Origin: Azospirillum sp. TSA2s
GTDB taxonomy: Bacteria > Pseudomonadota > Alphaproteobacteria > Azospirillales > Azospirillaceae
Length of the DNA stretch: 64,000 nt
Assembly: GCF_004923315.1 (NCBI RefSeq)
Contig: NZ_CP039647.1
Location: 1-64,000, forward strand
Direction of reading: 5' to 3'
In this document: positions 8,609-17,439 of the stretch, in pieces
Numbering within the stretch: position 1 is the stretch's first letter
Layout: each line of letters opens with the position of its first letter
Notes under the pieces: generated by a model
The model's database searches: none
What the model saw: the letters and a program-made list of their open reading frames with translations, nothing else
Told to the model about the DNA's origin: nothing
Position numbers and translations under genes: made by a program

Positions 8609-11547
8609 TCCGGTCTTCCCCCCACCGCAGCCGTCCGGTCCGCCAGCGCCTGCTCCAGCAGGATGGCGACATGCACCGCCCGCCGGCCGGCGCCGTCCTG
8701 GATCTGGTGGCGGCAACTCGTCCCGTCGGCCACCAGGATGGTGTCCGCATCGGCGGCGCGCACCGCCGGCAGCAGGTCGAGTTCTCCCATGCTCATCGAC
8801 ACCTCGTGATGCTCCGCCTGATAGCCGAAGGCTCCGGCCATTCCGCAACAGGTGGATTGTAGCACCGAAACCGCAAGGTCCGGGATCAGCTTCAGCACTC
8901 TTTCCACGGGCGGCAGCGCGCCCATGGCCTTCTGGTGGCAATGGCCGTGCACCAGCGCCTTGCGTGCCGCTAGCGGCTTCAGCGCCAGGGTCAGCCGGCC
9001 GGCGGCGTGCTCGCGGTCGAGGAACTCCTCGAACAGCAGGGCGTGGTCGGCGATGCGGGCATATTCCAGTCCGGGCAGCACCGCCGTCATCTCGTCGCGC
9101 AGGGTCAGCAGGCAGGATGGCTCCAGCCCGACGATCGGCACCCCGCGCCCGGCATAGGGCATCAGCGCCTCGACCACGCGCCATTGCTCCGCCCGCGCCT
9201 GCTCGACCAGACCGGCGGCGAGAAAGGTCCGGCCGCAGCACAGCGGCCGGCCGCCGTCGGCCGGTGCCGCGCCATGGACGGTGTACCCCGCCGCCTCCAG
9301 CACGCGGGCCGCCGCGCGGGCGTTGTCGGACTCGAACCAGCGGTTGAAGGTATCGGCGAACAGAACCACCTCGCCGGCCGCGCCGGGCTTCGGGACGTCG
9401 GGGTGCCGGAACGGCGTCCGGTGCCAGCGCGGCAGCGACCGGTGGCGGCTCAGCCCGAGCAGGCGCTCGGTCAGCGCCGGCAGGCCGGGGATCCGGCCGT
9501 GCAGGTTCAGCAGGGGGGCGGCGGCCGACAGCGCCGGGGCGTAGCGCGGCAGCCACGCGACCAGCCGGTCGCGCAGCGACAGGCGGGCGCCGTGCTTGCG
9601 GCGCTGGGCCAGCACCTCGATCTTCATCTTCGCCATGTCGACGCCGGTCGGGCATTCGCGCTTGCAGCCCTTGCAGCCGACGCAGAGGTCCAGCGCCTCC
9701 ATCACCCCGTCGCCGGCCAGCCCCTTGGGGCCGAGCTGACCGGTCAGCGCCAGCCTCAGCGTGTTGGCCCGGCCGCGGGTGACATGCTGCTCGTCACGGG
9801 TCGCCCGGTATGACGGGCACATCACGCCGGGGTCGGACTTCCGGCAGGTGCCGTTGTTGTTGCACATCTCCACCGCGCCGAGGAAGCCGTTCCACTCCGA
9901 CCAGTCCAGTGCGGTGTCGACCGGCATGGCGCCATAGCCGGGCTTGTAGCGGAACAGGCGGCGGTCATCCATGCGCGGCGGATCGACGATCTTCCCGGGG
10001 TTGAACAGGCCGGCCGGGTCGAACAGCATCTTGACCTCGCGGAAGGCATCGACGATGCGGCGGCCGTACATCGGCTCATGGAATTCGGAGCGGACCAGCC
10101 CGTCGCCATGCTCCCCGGAATGGGACCCCTTGTATTCGCGCACCAGGGCGAAGGCTTCCTCGGCGATGGCGCGCATCTTCCGCACCTCCAGCTCCTGCTT
10201 GAGGTTCAGGACCGGACGGACGTGCAGGCAGCCTTCGGAGGCATGGGCGTACCAGGTGCCGGTGGTGCCGTGGCGGTGGAAGACCTCGGTCAGCCGTTCG
10301 GTGTAGTCGGCCAGATGCTCCAGCGGGACGGCGCAGTCCTCGATGAAGGAGACCGGCTTTCCCTCCGTCCGCATCGACATCATGATGTTCAGCCCGGCCT
10401 TGCGCACTTCCCAGATCGCCGCCTGGAAGGCCGGGTCGACCGCCTCCACCACCGCGCCGGGCAGGCCGAGGTCGCCCATCAGTTCGCTCAATCGCCGGAG
10501 ATTGGCGATCTCCTCGTCGCGGTCCTCGCCGGCGAACTCCACCAGCAGCAGGGCGTCGGGCTCGCCGACGATGAAGCGGTCCATGGTGGCGCGGAACAGC
10601 GGGATGTTGCGGCCCAGCGCGATCATGTTGCGGTCGACCAGCTCCACCGCCGCCGGCTTCAGCGCGACGATTGCCTGGGCCGATTCCATCGCCTTGCGGA
10701 AGGTCGGGAAATGGCAGACGCCCAGCACCTTGTGCCGGGGCAGCGGCGCCAGCGCCAGCTCGATGCGCTGGAAGAAGGCCAGCGTCCCCTCCGACCCGAC
10801 CAGCAGCTTGGCGAGGTTGGGGTGGTCGCCATCCAGCCGTTCGATGTTGTAACCGCCGACCTTGCGGCGGACGGCAGGAATGCGGGCGGTGATCTCATCG
10901 GCCTCGCGGGCGTGCAGCGCCTTCAGCGCCGCTTCGAGTTGCCGATGACGCTCGGTCGAGGGGGCGGAGCCATCGAAGCGCACCGGGGTGCCGTCGGCCA
11001 GCACGGCGTCGATGGCGCGGACATTGTGCACCATGTTGCCGTAGCGCAGCGACCGGGTGCCGCAGCTGTTGTTGCCGGTCATGCCGCCGATGGTCGCCTG
11101 CGCCGCGGTCGAGACGTCGACCGGGAACCACAGCCCCAGCGGTTTCAGCGCCTTGTTCAGATGGTCAAGCACGATGCCCGGCTGCACCGTCGCCGTCCGC
11201 GCCTCGGCATCCACGTCCAGGATGCGATTCAGGTGCCGGGAGCAGTCGAGGACCAGCGCCTCGTTCACCGTCTGCCCGCACTGCGAGGTGCCGCCGCCGC
11301 GCGGCAGGATCGGCACCCCTTCCTCCACCGCGACGGCGACCGCCGCCGCCACATCCTCCGCATCGCGCGGCACGACGACGCCGACCGGCTCCATCTGGTA
11401 GATCGAGGCGTCGGTGCTGTAGCGGCCGCGCGCGAACCGGTCGAACAGCACCTCCCCCTTCACGGCGCCGCGCAGGCGGGCGGCCAGGGCGGAGTCGCCG
11501 ATCCGGGAGCCGCGGCGCGGCGGGGCGTTGCGGTCGTCGAGCGGCAT
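8605..11547 (-). CDS. FAD- and Fe-S-containing D-2-hydroxyacid dehydrogenase (YdiJ/GlcD-GlpC fusion type)
   Basis: The 980-residue protein fuses a GlcD/D-lactate dehydrogenase-type FAD domain with a GlpC-type Fe-S domain. The FAD domain shows PRGGGTSQCGQTVNEA near residue 100 and GGMTGNNSCGTRSLRYGN. The Fe-S domain shows the ferredoxin motif CVGCKGCKRECPTG near residue 630, then CCGRTFLAAG and CCGMAGAFGYQAEHHE cysteine-rich motifs. The size resembles E. coli YdiJ, a D-2-hydroxyglutarate dehydrogenase. D-lactate or glycolate-type substrates are also possible. Electrons would pass to the quinone pool. The ATG at 11547 follows AGGGGAG. The longer open frame back to 11691 crosses the regulatory region and was rejected. 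Confidence 0.85.
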   Translation of the reverse strand: MPLDDRNAPPRRGSRIGDSALAARLRGAVKGEVLFDRFARGRYSTDASIYQMEPVGVVVPRDAEDVAAAVAVAVEEGVPILPRGGGTSQCGQTVNEALVLDCSRHLNRILDVDAEARTATVQPGIVLDHLNKALKPLGLWFPVDVSTAAQATIGGMTGNNSCGTRSLRYGNMVHNVRAIDAVLADGTPVRFDGSAPSTERHRQLEAALKALHAREADEITARIPAVRRKVGGYNIERLDGDHPNLAKLLVGSEGTLAFFQRIELALAPLPRHKVLGVCHFPTFRKAMESAQAIVALKPAAVELVDRNMIALGRNIPLFRATMDRFIVGEPDALLLVEFAGEDRDEEIANLRRLSELMGDLGLPGAVVEAVDPAFQAAIWEVRKAGLNIMMSMRTEGKPVSFIEDCAVPLEHLADYTERLTEVFHRHGTTGTWYAHASEGCLHVRPVLNLKQELEVRKMRAIAEEAFALVREYKGSHSGEHGDGLVRSEFHEPMYGRRIVDAFREVKMLFDPAGLFNPGKIVDPPRMDDRRLFRYKPGYGAMPVDTALDWSEWNGFLGAVEMCNNNGTCRKSDPGVMCPSYRATRDEQHVTRGRANTLRLALTGQLGPKGLAGDGVMEALDLCVGCKGCKRECPTGVDMAKMKIEVLAQRRKHGARLSLRDRLVAWLPRYAPALSAAAPLLNLHGRIPGLPALTERLLGLSRHRSLPRWHRTPFRHPDVPKPGAAGEVVLFADTFNRWFESDNARAAARVLEAAGYTVHGAAPADGGRPLCCGRTFLAAGLVEQARAEQWRVVEALMPYAGRGVPIVGLEPSCLLTLRDEMTAVLPGLEYARIADHALLFEEFLDREHAAGRLTLALKPLAARKALVHGHCHQKAMGALPPVERVLKLIPDLAVSVLQSTCCGMAGAFGYQAEHHEVSMSMGELDLLPAVRAADADTILVADGTSCRHQIQDGAGRRAVHVAILLEQALADRTAAVGGRPE

Positions 11548-11600
11548 GGCGTGGGCTCCCCTGAAATGGATGGCGGCGGATGGTGCGGCTGGATCGCCAT

Positions 11601-11614
11601 TTTTGCATGCAAAA
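11601..11614. promoter_or_regulatory. Perfect 14-bp palindrome, candidate GntR operator 1
   Basis: TTTTGCATGCAAAA is a perfect palindrome 54 bases upstream of the dehydrogenase start. A near copy lies at 11808. Both flank the divergent promoters, so the coupled GntR regulator is the natural candidate ligand. Confidence 0.5.
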
Positions 11615-11807
11615 TTCATATTGCGATGAATCGTCCCTGCTTGCCGATGGATCGGAGCATGAGCCTCAATCGTTCGCAAGACGAACAACATCCTTATGGG
11701 AACGCCGGATTTCCGTCGAGTCCCAGCGGCATCATAGGCGCTTTTGCCGATGCACCCTTTCGGAAATGGGTAGGCATGGCCGCAAATGACCGTTTGCAGC
11801 GCCGGCC

Positions 11808-11821
11808 ATTTGAATGCAAAA
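11808..11821. promoter_or_regulatory. Near-palindrome, candidate GntR operator 2
   Basis: ATTTGAATGCAAAA matches the 11601 palindrome at 12 of 14 positions. Centre-to-centre spacing is 207 bases, about twenty helical turns, compatible with looping. It lies about 155 bases upstream of the aminotransferase start. Confidence 0.45.
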
Positions 11822-11974
11822 TTTGTTTGGTGGACAAACCAACGGTCTTCGCGCGCCGTCGTTATCCTGCGTCCGGATCACGCGCCCGAAACACGCACAT
11901 CGGCCGCGCGCGCCGACACTGCCCCCAAGTCACCGACACCACGGCATCATCGACACAAGGGAGGAGGAGCCTAC

Positions 11975-13180
11975 ATGGCCCATCGCAGCGGACGCCATTT
12001 CCTGCAAATCCCGGGGCCGACCAACGTGCCCGACCGCATCCTGCGGGCGATGGACCGGCCGACCATCGACCATCGCGGCCCGGACTTCGCCGCGCTTGGC
12101 CGTGAAGCGCTGGCAGGGATCAAGACGATCTTCAAGACCGAGCAGCCGGTGGTGATCTACCCGGCGTCGGGCACCGGGGCGTGGGAGGCGGCGATCGTCA
12201 ACACGCTGTCTCCCGGCGACCGGGTGCTGATGTTCGAGACCGGCCACTTCGCCACGCTGTGGCGCAACCTCGCCGACCGCTTCGGCATCCACTGCGATTT
12301 CGTACCGGGCGACTGGCGCCACGGCGTCGACCCGGCCGCGGTGGAAGCCCGGCTGGCCGAGGACCGCGGCCACGCCATCAAGGCGGTGATGGCGGTCCAC
12401 AACGAGACCTCGACCGGCGTCGCCAGCCGCATTCCGCTGATCCGCAACGCCATCGACGCCGCCGGCCACCCGGCGCTGCTGCTGGTCGACACCATCTCGT
12501 CGCTGGGGTCCATCGACTACCGCCACGACGAATGGGGCGTCGACGTGACGGTCAGCGGCTCGCAGAAGGGCCTGATGCTGCCGCCGGGGCTGAGCTTCAA
12601 CGCCATTTCCGAAAAGGCGATCGCGGCCAGCCGCAACAACAAGATGCCGCGGTCCTACTGGGATTGGGCCGACATGGCCGGTCCGAACCGGGCCGGGTTC
12701 TTCCCCTACACGCCGGCGACCAACCTGCTCTACGGCCTGGTCGAGGCCATCGACATGCTGCACGAGGAAGGGCTGGACGCCGTCTTCGCCCGTCACGACC
12801 GCCATGCCGAGGCGACGCGCCGGGCCGTGACCGGCTGGGGGCTGGAAGTGCTGGCGCTCAACCCCGCGGAATATTCCAGCTCGCTGACCGCGGTGCTGCT
12901 TCCGGACGGCCATGACGCCGACCGGCTGCGCCGCATCATCCTCGACCGCTTCGACATGTCGCTGGGCGCCGGGCTCGGCAAGCTGGCCGGCCGGGTGTTC
13001 CGCATCGGCCATCTCGGCGACTTCAACGATCTGACGCTGGCCGGCACGCTGAGCGGGGTGGAGATGGGGCTGGAACTCGCCGGCATCCCCCACCGCAAGG
13101 GTGGCGCCCGCGCGGCGATGGATGCCCTGCAGGCCCGAGCCGCCGCGCAGGCGGAAAGGACGGCCGCCACCGTCGCCTGA
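11975..13180 (+). CDS. Class V aminotransferase, serine-glyoxylate type
   Basis: This 401-residue PLP enzyme of the alanine/serine-glyoxylate group begins with LQIPGPTNVPDRILRAM, the family hallmark. It carries the Schiff-base lysine in SGSQKGLMLPPGL near residue 200. Family members transfer the amino group of serine or alanine to glyoxylate, giving glycine plus hydroxypyruvate or pyruvate. With the divergent hydroxyacid dehydrogenase (able to make a 2-oxoacid) and a TRAP importer just downstream, it probably processes an imported amino or hydroxy acid. The start was chosen at the ATG after GAGGAGGAG. Confidence 0.88.
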   Translation: MAHRSGRHFLQIPGPTNVPDRILRAMDRPTIDHRGPDFAALGREALAGIKTIFKTEQPVVIYPASGTGAWEAAIVNTLSPGDRVLMFETGHFATLWRNLADRFGIHCDFVPGDWRHGVDPAAVEARLAEDRGHAIKAVMAVHNETSTGVASRIPLIRNAIDAAGHPALLLVDTISSLGSIDYRHDEWGVDVTVSGSQKGLMLPPGLSFNAISEKAIAASRNNKMPRSYWDWADMAGPNRAGFFPYTPATNLLYGLVEAIDMLHEEGLDAVFARHDRHAEATRRAVTGWGLEVLALNPAEYSSSLTAVLLPDGHDADRLRRIILDRFDMSLGAGLGKLAGRVFRIGHLGDFNDLTLAGTLSGVEMGLELAGIPHRKGGARAAMDALQARAAAQAERTAATVA

Positions 13181-13219
13181 CATCGCAACGAGACACCAAA
13201 CAAAATGGGAGGGACAGTC

Positions 13220-14209
13220 ATGGGCTACACCAAGGCGCTGATCGCGTCGGTCCTGTTCGCCGGTTCGCTGATGGCGGGCGCGGCGCAGGCGCAGGCGCAG
13301 ACCGAGATCAAGCTTGGCCATGTCGGAGAGCCGGGATCGCTGTTCGACCGCTCCAGCCAGGAATTCGCCCGCATCGCCAACGAGAAGCTGGGCGGGAAGG
13401 GCAAGGTGGTGGTCTTCGGCTCCAGCCAGCTCGGCGGCGATTCGGAGATGCTGAAGAAGCTGAAGCTCGGCACCATCGACCTGTCCCTGCCCTCCACCGT
13501 CATGTCGTCGGAGGTGCCGGTCTTTGGCTTGTTCGAACTGCCCTATCTGGTCAAGGACCGCGACCACATGGTCCGCATCCGCGACGAGATCGTGACGCCG
13601 ACCCTGGTGCCGGCGGCGGAAAAGGACGGCTACCACATCCTCGGCGTGTGGGAGAACGGCTTCCGCCAGATCACCAACAGCAAGCGCCCGATCACCAAGC
13701 CGGAGGATCTCCAGGGCATCAAGCTGCGCGTGCCCAAGGGGGTGTGGCGGGTCAAGATGTTCAAGGCATATGGCGCCGACCCCAGCCCCCTCGCCTTCTC
13801 CGAGATCTTCGTGGCGCTCCAGACCGGGGTGATGGACGGCCAGGAAAACCCGCTCGCCCAGATCTACCCGGCCCGCTTCTACGAGGTGCAGAAGTACCTG
13901 TCGATGAGCGACCACGTCTACACCCCGGCCTATCTGACCGCCGGCCGCAGCTGGAAGAAATTCTCGCCCGAAATCCAGAAGGCGCTGACCGAGGCCGCGC
14001 AGGAAGTCCAGCCGACCGTCTACAAGATCGCCGCCGAAATGGATGAGGATCTGCTGAAGAAGCTGAAGGAGGCCGGGATGGAGGTCAATCAGGTGGACAA
14101 GGCCGCCTTCGTCAAGGCCAGCGTCGGCATCTACAAGAGCTTCGAGGACGAGGTTCCGCAGGGCGGCGAGCTGATCAAGAAGACGCAGGCGCTGGCCAGC
14201 AAGTCCTAG
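13220..14209 (+). CDS. dctP: TRAP transporter periplasmic solute-binding protein DctP
   Basis: This 329-residue DctP-family receptor has a cleavable signal peptide of about 26 residues ending in AQAQA. The fold landmarks FGSSQLGGDSEMLKKLKLGTID and LRVPKGVWRVKMFKAYGADP are present. The latter holds the conserved arginine that normally binds a ligand carboxylate. The start at 13220 follows GGGAGG. Ligands of this family are small organic acids. The downstream dctQ and dctM genes complete the transporter. A strong hairpin separates dctP from dctQ, as is common where the binding protein is needed in excess. Confidence 0.93.
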   Translation: MGYTKALIASVLFAGSLMAGAAQAQAQTEIKLGHVGEPGSLFDRSSQEFARIANEKLGGKGKVVVFGSSQLGGDSEMLKKLKLGTIDLSLPSTVMSSEVPVFGLFELPYLVKDRDHMVRIRDEIVTPTLVPAAEKDGYHILGVWENGFRQITNSKRPITKPEDLQGIKLRVPKGVWRVKMFKAYGADPSPLAFSEIFVALQTGVMDGQENPLAQIYPARFYEVQKYLSMSDHVYTPAYLTAGRSWKKFSPEIQKALTEAAQEVQPTVYKIAAEMDEDLLKKLKEAGMEVNQVDKAAFVKASVGIYKSFEDEVPQGGELIKKTQALASKS

Positions 14210-14226
14210 GGCCGGTCCGCCGCGGG

Positions 14227-14246
14227 GGCGGCCGTCGGCGGCCGCC
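14227..14246 (+). terminator. Intercistronic stem-loop between dctP and dctQ
   Basis: GGCGGCCG-TCGG-CGGCCGCC is an 8-bp GC stem with a four-base loop and no following T run. It probably stabilises the 3' end of the dctP message or attenuates read-through into dctQM. Confidence 0.4.
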
Positions 14247-14306
14247 GCCCAAGCCCGTTGCCCAAGCTCGCCCCCCTTTCAGCCACCCCTTCGGAGGGAA
14301 ACCGTC

Positions 14307-14915
14307 GTGATGCTCGACCGTCTGCGCACCGGCTTCGAGTGGGTGCTCGAAACCATCGTCATCCTGCTCGTCTCCGCCCTGACCCTGCTCATCATCGCCG
14401 GCTTCGTCTGCCGCTATTTCGGAAGCTCGCTGACCTGGTACGACGAAGTGGCGTCGATCGGGCTGGCGTGGCTGACCTATTACGGCTCGGCGCTGGCCGC
14501 GCTGAAGGGCGCGCACATCGGCTTCCCCGGTCTGGTCAACGCGATGCCGCCGTCCTTCCGCCTGCTGGCGACTCTGTTCGCCGAGGCCAGCGTCTTCCTG
14601 TTCTTCGGCGTCCTCGCCTGGACCGGCTGGGAGGTGCTGATGGTGCTGGAAGGCGACACGCTGGTCAGTCTGCCGTCGGTGCCGCTGCAACTGACCCAGT
14701 CGGTCATCCCGGTGGGCGCCGTGCTGTTCATGATCGCGGAAGCGCTGCGCCTGCCCAGGGTGCTGGCCGACGCCTGCGGCCACGGCTTCGTCGACCACGA
14801 GCTGGAAGACGCGCTGGGTGCCGATCTGGCGCGGCCCGAGCCGCCGCGATCCGCCACCGGTGCCGCCACCCCGATCGCCCGCGCCACCGCCTATCCGGAA
14901 GGACCGCGCCCATGA
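14307..14915 (+). CDS. dctQ: TRAP transporter small permease DctQ
   Basis: The 202-residue protein has four hydrophobic helices (first near ETIVILLVSALTLLIIAGFV) and the DctQ signature around the second helix (TWYDEVASIGLAWLTYYGSA). The start is GTG 14307 or the next codon, ATG 14310. The ribosome site is GGAGGG. The C-terminal tail after the last helix is longer than usual and rich in alanine and proline. Its last bases overlap the dctM start (ATGA), indicating coupled translation and one-to-one assembly. Confidence 0.9.
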   Translation: MMLDRLRTGFEWVLETIVILLVSALTLLIIAGFVCRYFGSSLTWYDEVASIGLAWLTYYGSALAALKGAHIGFPGLVNAMPPSFRLLATLFAEASVFLFFGVLAWTGWEVLMVLEGDTLVSLPSVPLQLTQSVIPVGAVLFMIAEALRLPRVLADACGHGFVDHELEDALGADLARPEPPRSATGAATPIARATAYPEGPRP

Positions 14916-16192
14916 CCATCGGCTTCATGCTCAGCGGGCTGTTCGCCCTGGTTCTGCTCAACGTGCCGGTCGCCATCGCGCTTGGCCTCGTCGCCATGGC
15001 CGCCATCGTGGCGATCCAGGGGTCGGACAATCTGGTCAACGCGGCGCTGGTGATGTTCGACGGCGCCACCAACTTCCCGCTGCTGGCGATCCCGCTGTTC
15101 ATCCTGGCCGGCGCCATCATGAACGCATCGAGCATTTCGCGCCGGCTGGTCGCTTTCGCCTCCGCCCTGTTCGGCTTCGTCCGCGGCGGACTGGCGATGG
15201 TGGTCATCGGCTCGTCGATGTTCTTCGCCGAGATCTCCGGCTCGGCGGTGGCCGGGGTGGCGGCGCTCGGCACCATCCTGATCCCGGCGATGAAGACGCG
15301 CGGCTATTCCAGGGAGTTCTCGGCCGCCATCTGCTCGTCGGCGTCGAGCCTTGCCATCATCATCCCGCCGTCGATCCCGATGATCCTCTACGCGGTGATG
15401 GCCGAAACGTCGGTGGTCAAGATGTTCGTCGCCGGCATCATCCCCGGCGTGCTCGGCGCGATCGGGCTGGCGGTCGCCGCCTACATCCAGGCGGTGCGCT
15501 ATGATTTCCCGGTGGAGGAGCAATTCCGCATCTCCCGCCTGCGCGAAACGGCGCGGGAGGCCGCCTGGGCCTTCCTGCTGCCGGTCATCATCCTGGGCGG
15601 CATCTTCGGCGGCTTCGTCACCGCGACGGAGGGCGCCGGGCTGGCGGTGGCGGCGGCGCTGTTCATCAGCATCGTGATCTACCGCGAACTCGACCTGCGC
15701 GAGCTGCGCAAGGCCTGCCTGGACGGCGGGGTGCAGACCGCCGTGGTGATGCTGCTGGTCGCGGCGTCGGCGCTGATCGGCACCTTTCTGACCGAGGCGC
15801 AGCTGCCCCAGGCGCTGGCCCGCAGCATCAGCGAGATCACCACCAACAAATACGCCGTGCTGGCGCTGCTGAACGTCGCCTTCCTGATCCTGGGCATGTT
15901 CCTGCATTCGGCGGCGGCAATCATCCTGGTGGTGCCGATCGTCATGCCGCTGATCCACGCGGTCGGCATCGACCCGGTGCATTTCGGACTGGTGGTGACG
16001 CTGAACCTCGCCATCGGGCAGCAGACCCCGCCGGTGGCCAGCGTGCTGATCGCTGCCTGCTCCATCGCCCGCACCGACATCTGGGAAACCACCAAGGTCA
16101 ACCTGCCCTTCATCGGCGTCCTGCTGCTGGTGCTGGCGATCTGCACCTATGTGCCCGCCCTCTCGCTGGGGCTGGTCGACCTGTTCTACTGA
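14912..16192 (+). CDS. dctM: TRAP transporter large permease DctM
   Basis: This 426-residue integral membrane protein has the about twelve hydrophobic helices of DctM. Typical segments are NFPLLAIPLFILAGAIMN near residue 50, ICSSASSLAIIIPPSIPMI near 145 and GLVVTLNLAIGQQTPPVASV near 365. It forms the ion-coupled channel of the TRAP importer with DctQ, loaded by DctP. It overlaps dctQ by four bases and is followed after 29 bases by the CoA-transferase gene, making one operon. Confidence 0.94.
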   Translation: MTIGFMLSGLFALVLLNVPVAIALGLVAMAAIVAIQGSDNLVNAALVMFDGATNFPLLAIPLFILAGAIMNASSISRRLVAFASALFGFVRGGLAMVVIGSSMFFAEISGSAVAGVAALGTILIPAMKTRGYSREFSAAICSSASSLAIIIPPSIPMILYAVMAETSVVKMFVAGIIPGVLGAIGLAVAAYIQAVRYDFPVEEQFRISRLRETAREAAWAFLLPVIILGGIFGGFVTATEGAGLAVAAALFISIVIYRELDLRELRKACLDGGVQTAVVMLLVAASALIGTFLTEAQLPQALARSISEITTNKYAVLALLNVAFLILGMFLHSAAAIILVVPIVMPLIHAVGIDPVHFGLVVTLNLAIGQQTPPVASVLIAACSIARTDIWETTKVNLPFIGVLLLVLAICTYVPALSLGLVDLFY

Positions 16193-16221
16193 AACACTCC
16201 AACGCCGAGGACGATTGAGCG

Positions 16222-17439
16222 ATGGCCGATACGGAACAACGGCGCACGGGCGGACCACTCGCCGGCATCAAGGTGGTGGAACTGGCCCACATCATGGCCG
16301 GCCCGGTCTGCGGCCTGATGCTGGCCGACATGGGCGCCGACGTGGTGAAGGTGGAGAAGATCCCCGGCGGCGACGACAGCCGCCGCATGGTGCCGCCGAC
16401 CATCAACGACGAATCCGCCGCCTACATGGCGATGAACCGCAACAAGCGCGGCATCGCGCTGGATCTGAAGACCGACGACGGCAAGCAGGTGCTGCGCCGC
16501 CTCATCGCCGGCGCCGACGTGGTGATCGAAAACTACCGCCGCGGCACCATGGAGAAGCTGGGCTTCGGCTATGAGGCGATGCGCGCCATCAACCCAGGCA
16601 TCGTCTTCTGCGAGATCTCCGGCTTCGGGCGCAGCGGGCCGCTGGCCGACCACGGCGGCTTCGACCTGATCGCCCAGGGCATGAGCGGCCTGATGAGCAT
16701 CACCGGCGAAGGCCCCGGCCGGCCGCCGGTGAAGGTCGGCGCCCCGGTGACCGACATCACCGCCGGGCTGCTCGGCGCCATGGGCGTCATGGCGGCGCTG
16801 GTCGAACGCCAGCGCACCGGCGAGGGGCAGCGGGTCGACACCTCGCTGTTCGAGGCGGGGATCATCCACACCTACTGGCAGTCGGCGATCCGCTTCGCCA
16901 CCGGGGTCAGCCCCGGTCCGATGGGCTCGGCCCACCCGCTGAACGGCCCCTACCAGGCCTTCCCCACCGCCGACGGCTGGATCACCGTCGGCGCCGCCAA
17001 CCAGACCAACTGGCTGCGCCTGACCGAGGCGCTGGACGCGCGTTCCCTGCAGGATGATCCGCGCTTCGCCGACAACCCCGGCCGCATGCGTCATCTGGCG
17101 GAGCTGGACGAGCTGCTGTCCGCCATCCTGCGGCGACGCACCACGGCCGAGTGGCTGGCGGTTCTGGAGGCGGCCGGCGTCCCGGCCGGACCGGTGCTGA
17201 GCATCGCCGACATGCACGAACACCCGCACACGCTGGCCCGCGACATGGTGGTGGAGGTCGAGCACAGCCGGGCCGGGCCGGTGAAGACGCTCGGCCTGCC
17301 GATCAAATTCTCCCGCACCCCCGGCGGCGTGCGCGGCCCGGCCCCGGCCTTCGGTGAGCACAGCCGGGCGGTGCTGGCCGAACTCGGTTACGACCAGGAC
17401 GCCGTCGAGGCGATGGAACGCGCGCGGGTGGTGGCATGA
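16222..17439 (+). CDS. CaiB/BaiF-type (family III) CoA-transferase
   Basis: This 405-residue protein has the family III fold landmarks GIKVVELAHIMAGPVCG, LADMGADVVKVE and NRNKRGIALDLK. The catalytic aspartate is D178 in APVTDITAG, which forms the acyl anhydride intermediate. It moves CoA between carboxylates. The donor and acceptor are not evident. It overlaps the following enoyl-CoA hydratase by four bases, so the pair probably activates and then hydrates or isomerises the same acid. Together with the upstream TRAP system this implies that an imported carboxylate is degraded as its CoA thioester. Confidence 0.9.
   Translation: MADTEQRRTGGPLAGIKVVELAHIMAGPVCGLMLADMGADVVKVEKIPGGDDSRRMVPPTINDESAAYMAMNRNKRGIALDLKTDDGKQVLRRLIAGADVVIENYRRGTMEKLGFGYEAMRAINPGIVFCEISGFGRSGPLADHGGFDLIAQGMSGLMSITGEGPGRPPVKVGAPVTDITAGLLGAMGVMAALVERQRTGEGQRVDTSLFEAGIIHTYWQSAIRFATGVSPGPMGSAHPLNGPYQAFPTADGWITVGAANQTNWLRLTEALDARSLQDDPRFADNPGRMRHLAELDELLSAILRRRTTAEWLAVLEAAGVPAGPVLSIADMHEHPHTLARDMVVEVEHSRAGPVKTLGLPIKFSRTPGGVRGPAPAFGEHSRAVLAELGYDQDAVEAMERARVVA

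Larger units (their letters stand above)
11548..11974. promoter_or_regulatory. Divergent control region between the dehydrogenase and aminotransferase/TRAP operons
   Basis: This 427-base region without a gene holds several inverted repeats besides the two listed TGCAAAA sites: GTTCG-N5-CGAAC at 11672-11686, GCAAA-N6-TTTGC at 11782-11797 and GTTTG-N5-CAAAC at 11825-11839. The GTTTG repeat resembles FadR/FCD-type GntR operators. The aminotransferase start at 11975 has a GAGGAGGAG ribosome site. Open frames running into this region are frame extensions, not genes. Confidence 0.5.

Noticed and set aside
10078..12105. 675-residue plus-strand open frame
   Set aside because: It is antisense to the FAD/Fe-S dehydrogenase and runs through the regulatory region; the composition is rich in Q, H, R and D, typical of antisense frames in high-GC DNA.
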